From Ruminococcaceae bacterium UBA1734 (GTDB taxonomy: Bacteria > Bacillota > Clostridia > Oscillospirales > Acutalibacteraceae): a DNA stretch of 18,851 nucleotides. The stretch covers positions 15,945 to 34,795 of the forward strand of contig DCIE01000024.1 of NCBI GenBank assembly GCA_002315765.1, given 5' to 3'. Positions 13,765-18,851 of the stretch are shown here, one piece after another. Position numbers and translations under genes: made by a program. How positions within the stretch are numbered: the first letter of the stretch is position 1; each line of letters starts with the position of its first letter. The notes under the pieces were generated by a model, which saw nothing but the letters and a program-made list of their open reading frames with translations, did not search any database and was not told the origin of the DNA.

Positions 13765-14441
13765 GAATGAGAAAGAAAAAGCACCTTGAAGAAAGACTTC
13801 AGGGTGTAGAAAAATACCTTTACATAAGTCAAACGGAAGACCGTAATTTCAATACAGCATTAGAGGACAAGGATTATATCGATTTTGATAATTGGTTTGA
13901 AAAATCACAGCCTTTATACCTCGAAATCGGCTGTGGCAAGGGTAAATTTGCGGTGGAATATGCTAAATCCCACCCGGAAATAAATATACTTGCCGTGGAA
14001 AAGGACTCCAATGTTATTGTTTCGGCTTGTGAGTCGGCACAAAAAGAGAACTTGGGAAATGTACGGTTTTTAAAGGTTTCCGCCGAGTATTTGGAAAGAC
14101 ATTTAAAGCCGAATTCTGTTTCTATGATTTTTCTTAATCACTCCTGCCCTTTTCCGAAGAAAAGATATGCGGCCCACCGTTTAACCCATTCTTCCTTTTT
14201 GGAAATTTACAAGCGTATAATGACAGAGGGTGCGGAAATCCACCAAAAGACCGACAATATGCACTTTTTTGAGTTTTCTATTGAAGAATTTTCCCAAAAC
14301 GGTTTTGCTCTTAAAAATGTTTCCTTTGATATTCATAATTCCGATTTTGAAGACTCTGACGAAAATATCATCACCGAATACGAACAAAAATTTATGGCTT
14401 TATCCCAGCCTATTTACCGTTTGGAAGCCTATATAAAATAA
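13761..14441 (+). CDS. trmB: tRNA (guanine-N7)-methyltransferase TrmB, variant active-site motif
   Basis: SAM-dependent enzyme that methylates N7 of guanosine 46 in tRNA; 226 residues. It has the SAM-binding loop YLEIGCGKGKF (53-63), the acidic Glu80 in LAVEKD, the KTDN motif (163-166) followed by FFEFS, and the closing TEYEQKF (205-211) with QPIYRLEA. The usual FSDPWPKKRH motif reads HSCPFPKKRY (127-136): the Asp held to be catalytic is Cys129 and the Trp is Phe131. Everything else is intact. The start is the ATG at 13761, overlapping the mrp stop (ATGA). A second ATG lies at 13767. It is the last gene of the operon before a strong terminator. Family is sure; activity depends on the variant motif. 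Confidence 0.9.
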   Translation: MRMRKKKHLEERLQGVEKYLYISQTEDRNFNTALEDKDYIDFDNWFEKSQPLYLEIGCGKGKFAVEYAKSHPEINILAVEKDSNVIVSACESAQKENLGNVRFLKVSAEYLERHLKPNSVSMIFLNHSCPFPKKRYAAHRLTHSSFLEIYKRIMTEGAEIHQKTDNMHFFEFSIEEFSQNGFALKNVSFDIHNSDFEDSDENIITEYEQKFMALSQPIYRLEAYIK

Positions 14442-14446
14442 TCAAC

Positions 14447-14481
14447 AAGGCGTACCGTATTAAAAATTTACGGTACGCCTT
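14447..14481. terminator. Bidirectional terminator between trmB and the LytM gene
   Basis: A perfect 13-bp stem (AAGGCGTACCGTA with TACGGTACGCCTT) and a 9-nt AT-rich loop, 6 nt past the trmB stop. It lies between two converging genes and could serve both. The T-tracts on each side are short (TTATCTTT on the plus strand). Confidence 0.8.
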
Positions 14482-14520
14482 ATCTTTGCCCCTAATCGAT
14501 AAATTTCGAGGGCATTAATC

Positions 14521-15234
14521 TTAAAATCCCAAAGCCGAAAGCGGCGAGAAACATTCTCCGTCCTTATAGCACTCTATATGAATATGGTTTTCATCCATAC
14601 ATTCACAGGGTACTGAATCTGCCGTGCCGATTATAGTGCCGGAGGTTATTTCCTCGTCTTTTTTTACATCTACACTTCCCATACCGCAATACTTAACCGT
14701 TATTCCGTTATTATGGTCGATGGTAATGACCTTTCCGTAGTCGGCAGTATCCAAAATATCAAGTACCTTTCCCGAGGTTACAGCCTTTACCTGGGTGTTT
14801 TTCTCACAGGCAATATCTATTCCGGTGTGAATTCTCATATCACCGAAGGTTTTATCATACTGAAGGGCTTCATTGCTAAAGCCCTTTATTATATTCCCCT
14901 CTATGGGCAAAACATAGGATTGCTTGACAATATCAGAGTTTTTTGATTTCTCACTGCTTTCATAGGGAATATTGCTTTCGGTCTTTTCGGTAGGTTCGGT
15001 TATCTTTTCTTTCACCGAGGAAACAGTGGACTCCACGCCGCTTACCATATTACTACTATATGAAGAAACTTCTTCTTTTATTGAATTTATTTGGGAATTT
15101 TCGCCGTTTTTCATTTCTTTACTGTTATTACTGCCTATTACAATAAATACCGTAATTAATACGGCCAAAACACAAAGCGCCAAAATTAAATAAAATGTCC
15201 CGTTGCCTTTTTTCTTATTATATGAATATTGCAT
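14521..15234 (-). CDS. spoIIQ: SpoIIQ-like LytM (M23) domain protein
   Basis: One-pass membrane protein of 237 residues. It has a short basic N-terminus, a membrane helix (about 14-34), a Ser/Glu/Lys-rich linker (36-100), and a LytM domain (about 107-237). Zinc ligands are complete: His136 and Asp140 in RIHTGID, and His217 and His219 in HIHIE. The stretch EALQYDKTFGDMRIHTGIDI closely resembles clostridial SpoIIQ, the forespore protein that pairs with SpoIIIAH during engulfment; clostridial forms keep the zinc site that Bacillus SpoIIQ has lost. Six cysteines in the outside domain are unusual. AAGGTG lies 6 nt before the ATG. I found no convincing SigF promoter. A general M23 cell-wall hydrolase is the alternative. 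Confidence 0.72.
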   Translation of the reverse strand: MQYSYNKKKGNGTFYLILALCVLAVLITVFIVIGSNNSKEMKNGENSQINSIKEEVSSYSSNMVSGVESTVSSVKEKITEPTEKTESNIPYESSEKSKNSDIVKQSYVLPIEGNIIKGFSNEALQYDKTFGDMRIHTGIDIACEKNTQVKAVTSGKVLDILDTADYGKVITIDHNNGITVKYCGMGSVDVKKDEEITSGTIIGTADSVPCECMDENHIHIECYKDGECFSPLSALGF

Positions 15235-15370
15235 TTTTTACACCTTACCCTTTTTGAAAATACATTTTTTCGTCTGCAAAAATATTATTGTCCTTTTTTG
15301 TTTACAATATTCTTAAAATTTATTAAAAAACAATTCATACCCTGTACATATTTACCCTTTATCATATACT

Positions 15371-15484
15371 TGTCCGAAAGGGAAAGCCGCAAGCCCTTAG
15401 GACTTCCCGGAAACGGGAAATTTCTCCTCAAACCCCTTAAATGTAAAACCGCCTGCACTTTTCGTGTAGGCGGTTTTACATTTA
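15371..15484 (+). ncRNA. Unidentified structured RNA, about 115 nt
   Basis: A compact structured stretch in the 356-bp gap between the LytM gene and the secreted Ig-like gene. It has GTCC/GGAC (15372-15375 with 15400-15403) around AAGGG/CCCTT (15379-15383 with 15393-15397), then a 6-bp hairpin TTCCCG-GAAA-CGGGAA (15404-15419), then a 21-bp terminator stem. The loops read GAAA, GCAA and GAAA on the plus strand, the GNRA type, and become TTTC and TTGC on the other, so the plus strand is the likely sense. A weak -10 (TATACT, 15365-15370) lies upstream without a good -35. No plus-strand gene follows for 2.1 kb, so it looks free-standing rather than a riboswitch. I do not recognise the family. Confidence 0.4.
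15438..15484. terminator. Long bidirectional terminator hairpin
   Basis: A 21-bp stem with a single G-U pair and a 5-nt loop. The GC-rich core is CCGCCTGCAC/GTGTAGGCGG, flanked by AAAA on the left and TTTT on the right, so it forms an intrinsic terminator in both directions. It ends the secreted Ig-like gene on the minus strand and any plus-strand RNA from about 15371. A second inverted repeat, TTTATTGTT/AACAATAAA (15481-15512), follows at once. Confidence 0.85.
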
Positions 15485-15590
15485 TTGTTAATATTTTATA
15501 ACGAACAATAAATAATTATGGTGTTAGTTTTTACAATAAAATATAAATTATTAGCAGAATTATGTATGGTAAACACCAACATATTTTCCA

Positions 15591-17234
15591 TTAGTCAATA
15601 TCAGTGTATTTATAGAATATTTTTTTATTTTTAAAATTATATTGTGCTGTTACCTCGCAATACCCTCTGGACATTCCTCCAAAATAGTTTTTTGCTCCAT
15701 AATCACAAACTATAAACGGATATCCTTTTGAATCGTAATCTTTAACTATTTTATAAATCACAAGTGATCTTGGGTCGTTCAATTCACTTTTTAGTGTATT
15801 GATGAGTTTTTTCTTCATAGAATTATAGTCAACAACATAAAAATTACACGAGTAATTTATTCCTGACACTTTGGTTGTAAATTTTATATTACCGCTTTTA
15901 ACTCCATAAAACTTTTGAGCATTAACTTTTGCTATTGATTTTTTGCTTGATTTCCATTTGGATTTAGTTTTTCCATTTATTAGTGGGGCATTTCTCGATT
16001 TTCCTTTAAATACATATAAAGTTTTATTATTTACGATAACGGTGAGAGTTGCTTTTTTACCATTATCAAGTTTTGCCGTAATTGTGCATTTTCCTAAACC
16101 TTTAGCAGTTACTTTTCCGTTTTTATCAACAGTGGCAACTTTTTTGTTTGATGAAGAAAAAGTAGTGCTCTTAGGTATGCTTCCTTTTGGAGAATATGTT
16201 AGTTTTATATCGAATTTTGAACCAACAGAACAAATTTTTTTATTTGAATTGATTTTTATTACAGTAGAATTGACAGTGATATCTTGGATTAATAAATTGC
16301 AGTAAAAAGTTTTATCTAAAACATATGAGTTATCTCTTAGAACTGGAGCCGAAAATTCAATACTGTAGTCTCCTTTTTTCAAGGTGATCGTCTTTGTAAA
16401 AGATTTGACATTGTCTTTGCTAAATACTACATGTTCGTCTGAAGAAATTTTAATATTGGAAACAATTTCTGAACTATATGTAAATTTAATTGTTTGTGTT
16501 TTATCCAATTTAAAGTAATTATTATAGTAATGCTCATATGGAAAATAGCTATAATCTAAAGATGAATAATTAAAAATAATATTCTTAATTATGTTTTTTG
16601 TATTAACTACAACAGTATATATCGCTTTAGTTCCGTTGTCGAGAGCTGCCGTTATTACTGATTTGCCATATCCTTTTGCAATCACTGTGCCCGATTGGTT
16701 TACGGTGGCAATTTTCGAATTTGAACTTGAATATGATATTTTTTTTGGAGTGCTATTTATTGGATAACACACAGGTTTTAAAGTGAATTTTGAACCGGCT
16801 CTACAAATTTTTTTACTTTCATTAAATTTAATATTCGTACTATACAAAGTTGTATCATATATTATTAATGAAAAATCATTAGGTTCACCAATTTTTTCTG
16901 CATCGATAAGATAAAGTTTAATTTCGTATTTACCTTTAGAAAGTATCATTTTTTTAGTTAAAGATTTGACATCAGGAATATATGCTATTTCTTCTGTATC
17001 AGAATATTCATCTATGGAATAAAGATAAATGTCAAATTTTGATTTGGATTTAAATAAAAAACTTATATCTGATTTGTTTTTGATTTCAAACTCATCACTA
17101 TAATCTTCTCCACTCCAAGATGAATTTCCTAATATTTCTTTGATAAGTTTGTTGTCTGTTGCAGCAAATGTATTTAAAGGAATTACACAAATTAAAATTG
17201 AAATAATTAATATAAAACAAATAGATTTTTTCAT
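15591..17234 (-). CDS. Secreted protein with duplicated Ig-like (BIG2) modules
   Basis: Exported protein of 547 residues with a signal peptide (MKKSICFILI to about residue 25, cleavage likely after TFAA). Two long tandem modules follow, about 58-212 and 249-403. Each joins a beta-rich part ending in a KGxYxIxx strand (compare SKGKYEIKLY and KKGDYSIEFS) to a BIG2 domain (KKIC.(A/V)GSKF, then SSSN.K.ATV, then G.V.AKG.GK..ITA.LDNG.KA). A third, degenerate BIG2-like stretch is at 408-467. The end (473-547) has an unassigned domain with LNDPRSL and DYGAKNYFGGMSR. There is no LPxTG or membrane anchor. AGGAG lies 7 nt before the ATG at 17234. Base composition and Lys/Ser/Asn-rich codons are more AT-rich than the neighbours, suggesting recent gain. 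Adhesion or surface display is possible but not shown. Confidence 0.85.
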   Translation of the reverse strand: MKKSICFILIISILICVIPLNTFAATDNKLIKEILGNSSWSGEDYSDEFEIKNKSDISFLFKSKSKFDIYLYSIDEYSDTEEIAYIPDVKSLTKKMILSKGKYEIKLYLIDAEKIGEPNDFSLIIYDTTLYSTNIKFNESKKICRAGSKFTLKPVCYPINSTPKKISYSSSNSKIATVNQSGTVIAKGYGKSVITAALDNGTKAIYTVVVNTKNIIKNIIFNYSSLDYSYFPYEHYYNNYFKLDKTQTIKFTYSSEIVSNIKISSDEHVVFSKDNVKSFTKTITLKKGDYSIEFSAPVLRDNSYVLDKTFYCNLLIQDITVNSTVIKINSNKKICSVGSKFDIKLTYSPKGSIPKSTTFSSSNKKVATVDKNGKVTAKGLGKCTITAKLDNGKKATLTVIVNNKTLYVFKGKSRNAPLINGKTKSKWKSSKKSIAKVNAQKFYGVKSGNIKFTTKVSGINYSCNFYVVDYNSMKKKLINTLKSELNDPRSLVIYKIVKDYDSKGYPFIVCDYGAKNYFGGMSRGYCEVTAQYNFKNKKIFYKYTDID

Positions 17235-17269
17235 AATATATCTCCTGACTAAATTTCTATGCAACCAAT

Positions 17270-17299
17270 ATTATCGCCGTATAAAACAATCGAACTCAA
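17270..17299 (-). promoter_or_regulatory. Possible proximal promoter of the Ig-like gene
   Basis: On the minus strand: TTGAGT (17294-17299), 18-bp spacer, GATAAT (17270-17275), about 36 nt before the ATG. It is weaker than the distal candidate at 17382-17409. Confidence 0.4.
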
Positions 17300-17381
17300 A
17301 TTTAATTATGCAAAAATTTATTACAAATGAAAAACCACAATACAATGCATAATAACCTAAAAAATTCAAAGTCGCAATTAT

Positions 17382-17409
17382 ATTATACCATTTTTTTCAT
17401 TAAACACAA
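17382..17409 (-). promoter_or_regulatory. Distal promoter with extended -10, Ig-like gene
   Basis: On the minus strand: TTGTGT (17404-17409), 16-bp spacer, TATAAT (17382-17387) preceded by TGG, an extended -10. It would give a leader of about 140 nt. The remaining parts of the 355-bp gap 17235-17589 are AT-rich with no gene visible. Confidence 0.55.
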
Positions 17410-17515
17410 GCAAAACCTTTTTACTGTAGCATAACAAACCTATTTATGTACATAAGCAAGAGAACCATCCAAAATACTTGTTTACCAACTCCGTTTCTAT
17501 AAGATACAGTCTATT

Positions 17516-17543
17516 TATAGCCTAATAGTATCATATATAGCCT
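17516..17543 (+). repeat. Direct repeat upstream of the XRE regulator
   Basis: TATAGCCT occurs at 17516-17523 and 17536-17543, 20 bp apart start to start, about two helical turns. It lies 47 bp before the regulator ATG and could be an operator for that protein; inferred from position only. Confidence 0.35.
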
Positions 17544-17589
17544 GTTTTGTCAATGATAATAATATAAAATATTGTTGAGGTGTGAGAAA

Positions 17590-17832
17590 ATGGGAACTTA
17601 TAATGCTGTAAAAAACAGAATCTTAACATTATGCGAGGAAAAACATATTACCATCAATAAATTAGCAACCGAATCAGGTGTTGCCCCTTCTTCACTAAAA
17701 AACATTCTGTACGGTAAAAGCAAAAACCCGGGTGTTGTTACAATAAAAATGCTTTGTGATGGTTTTGGAATTACTTTAACTGAATTTTTTGATACAGATG
17801 ATTTTAAAAAATTAGAACAGGAAATAAGATAA
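17590..17832 (+). CDS. Small XRE-family HTH regulator
   Basis: DNA-binding protein of 80 residues made almost wholly of one Cro/CI-type helix-turn-helix (about 8-66). The recognition region reads ITINKLATESGVAPSSLKNILYGKS, followed by VVTIKMLCDGFGITLTEFF, which is the usual fourth and fifth helix. There is no sensing domain. The ATG at 17590 is preceded by GAGGTG at 7 nt; reading from 17572 adds six residues without a ribosome site. It is transcribed away from the Ig-like gene and ends in its own terminator, so it is a single-gene unit. Targets are unknown; it could control itself or the neighbouring surface protein. Confidence 0.88.
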   Translation: MGTYNAVKNRILTLCEEKHITINKLATESGVAPSSLKNILYGKSKNPGVVTIKMLCDGFGITLTEFFDTDDFKKLEQEIR

Positions 17833-17862
17833 CCGCCGACAGTTTTTACGCTGTTGACGGTT
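17831..17862 (+). terminator. Terminator after the XRE regulator
   Basis: Stem AACCG(C)CGACAG with CTGTTG(A)CGGTT, one mismatch and one G-U pair, 8-nt loop, then TATTTATTATTT. The 5' arm overlaps the stop codon. Confidence 0.75.
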
Positions 17863-17892
17863 ATTTATTATTTAAAAAATATTGCACTAAAA

Positions 17893-17919
17893 AAGGCTAC
17901 CGAAAAAATCGGCAGCCTT
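17893..17919 (-). terminator. Terminator after tuf
   Basis: Stem AAGGCT(A)CCGA with TCGG(C)AGCCTT and a 5-nt loop, 17 nt past the tuf stop, followed on the minus strand by TTTTTTAG. Confidence 0.88.
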
Positions 17920-17936
17920 AATTACTTAATTAAAGA

Positions 17937-18851
17937 TTAAGCGTTAACCTTTGTTACAACACCGGAACCAACGGTACGACCGCCTTCACGGATAGCGAAA
18001 CGAAGACCTTCTTCAATAGCGATAGGAGTGATGAGTTCAACATCCATCTCTACATTATCGCCGGGCATGCACATTTCTGTACCTGCAGGAAGAGTTACAA
18101 CGCCTGTAACATCAGTAGTTCTGAAATAGAACTGTGGACGATAGTTGTTGAAGAACGGAGTATGACGACCGCCTTCATCCTTGGTCAATACATAAACCTG
18201 ACCATGGAACTTGGTGTGTGGGTTGATTGAGCCCGGTTTACAAAGAACCTGACCACGCTCAACTTCTTCACGGCCTACACCACGAAGCAATGCACCAACA
18301 TTATCACCAGCCTCACAGTAATCAAGAGTCTTACGGAACATTTCCATAGAAGTTACAACAGTCTTCTTTCTTTCGTCAGTAAGACCGATGATTTCAACTT
18401 CATCACCTGCGTTAAGAACACCACGCTCAACACGGCCGGTAACAACTGTACCACGACCGGAAATTGTCATAACATCCTCGATAGGCATAAGGAATGGCAT
18501 ATCAGCCTTACGGTCAGGAGTTGGGATGTAGCTATCAACAGCATCCATAAGTTCCTTGATTGGAGCATATGCAGCATCAGCAGGGTCGTTAGATGCACAC
18601 TCAAGAGCAACAAGAGCAGAACCCTTGATGATTGGAGTATCATCGCCCGGGAACTCATACTTATCAAGAGTCTCACGGATTTCCATCTCTACGAGTTCAA
18701 GAAGCTCAGCGTCATCAACCTGATCACACTTGTTCATGAATACAACGATTGACGGAACGCCAACCTGACGAGCAAGAAGAAGATGTTCCTTAGTCTGAGC
18801 CATAGGACCGTCAGTAGCAGCGATAACAAGGATAGCGCCGTCCATCTGAGC
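17937..18851 (-). CDS. tuf: Elongation factor Tu, C-terminal part (runs off the window)
   Basis: EF-Tu carries aminoacyl-tRNA to the ribosome as a GTP complex. The window holds the last 304 residues; the frame stays open to the last base (18851), so the N-terminal portion with the P-loop lies outside, and the internal ATG at 18845 is not the start. Visible are MDGAILVIAATDGPMAQTKEH (DGPMPQT-like, with Ala for the usual Pro), the G4 motif NKCD, and the G5 motif SAL. Domain 2 includes GRGTVVTGRVERG. Domain 3 includes GGRHTPFF and YRPQFYFRTTDVTG, and the end is GRTVGSGVVTKVNA. Codon use is strongly biased, as for a highly expressed gene. A terminator follows, so tuf ends its transcript. Confidence 0.97.
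   Translation of the reverse strand, partial: AQMDGAILVIAATDGPMAQTKEHLLLARQVGVPSIVVFMNKCDQVDDAELLELVEMEIRETLDKYEFPGDDTPIIKGSALVALECASNDPADAAYAPIKELMDAVDSYIPTPDRKADMPFLMPIEDVMTISGRGTVVTGRVERGVLNAGDEVEIIGLTDERKKTVVTSMEMFRKTLDYCEAGDNVGALLRGVGREEVERGQVLCKPGSINPHTKFHGQVYVLTKDEGGRHTPFFNNYRPQFYFRTTDVTGVVTLPAGTEMCMPGDNVEMDVELITPIAIEEGLRFAIREGGRTVGSGVVTKVNA

Noticed and set aside
15371..15430. Cyclic di-GMP or cobalamin riboswitch
   Set aside because: A GGGAA and GCAA pattern is present, but the conserved cores of those classes are not, and no gene follows on the plus strand to be controlled.
15484..15590. GGTGTT...AACACC inverted repeat near the end of the Ig-like gene, considered as a mobile element end
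   Set aside because: The arms are short and imperfect, there is no transposase and no target duplication.
15943..16305. 120-codon plus-strand open frame
   Set aside because: It lies antisense to the Ig-like protein and results from the AT-rich, Lys/Ser-rich repeats read backwards.
1..18851. CRISPR arrays, insertion sequences, phage genes, tRNA or rRNA
   Set aside because: None seen: no regular repeat-spacer pattern, no transposase or integrase motifs, no cloverleaf or rRNA stretches.

Overview
The window looks like a chromosomal segment of a low-GC Gram-positive anaerobe of the class Clostridia, probably of the Ruminococcaceae/Oscillospiraceae type. The grounds are strong AGGAGG-type ribosome sites, consensus SigA promoters, a two-gene minimal SUF (SmsC-SmsB) iron-sulfur system, a SpoIIQ-like LytM protein that suggests a spore-forming lineage, a DUF1292 gene, and a TrmB variant without the usual DPW motif. 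The species cannot be named from the sequence.

Left part (1-10664, all on the minus strand). Bases 1-72 hold nothing I can support. Next come an ABC-2 permease and its ATPase, then secF and secD (the SecDF membrane motor) behind a clear SigA promoter with a hairpin leader, then a PLP aminotransferase of the class Ic aspartate aminotransferase type with its own promoter. Upstream is a long apparent operon read right to left: smsC, smsB, a family 2 glycosyltransferase, rfbD, rfbB, rfbC and a 59-residue glycine-rich membrane peptide, closed by a strong terminator. It joins iron-sulfur cluster assembly to dTDP-L-rhamnose synthesis and transfer. rfbA, which makes the dTDP-glucose substrate, is not in the window.

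Middle part (10708-14481, plus strand). A DUF1292 protein is followed by a structured RNA that fits 6S RNA, with its promoter inside the end of the DUF1292 gene. After a further terminator, a perfect TTGACA-17-TATAAT promoter drives four packed genes: a PAP2-type membrane phosphatase, a YwaF-family membrane protein, an Mrp/ApbC iron-sulfur ATPase with an N-terminal cysteine cluster, and trmB.

Right part (14521-18851). A SpoIIQ-like LytM/M23 protein (minus) faces a probable small plus-strand RNA of about 115 nt ending in a 21-bp bidirectional terminator. Beyond it is an unusually AT-rich secreted protein with duplicated Ig-like modules (minus), a divergent small XRE regulator (plus), and the C-terminal three quarters of EF-Tu (minus), which runs off the right edge.

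Most of the window is ordinary core and envelope gene content. The points most worth a second look are the unidentified RNA at 15371-15484, the TrmB with Cys in place of the motif Asp, the operon joining SmsCB to rhamnose genes and an unannotated small membrane peptide, the secDF leader, and the duplicated Ig-like secreted protein. I found no CRISPR array, insertion sequence, tRNA or rRNA.
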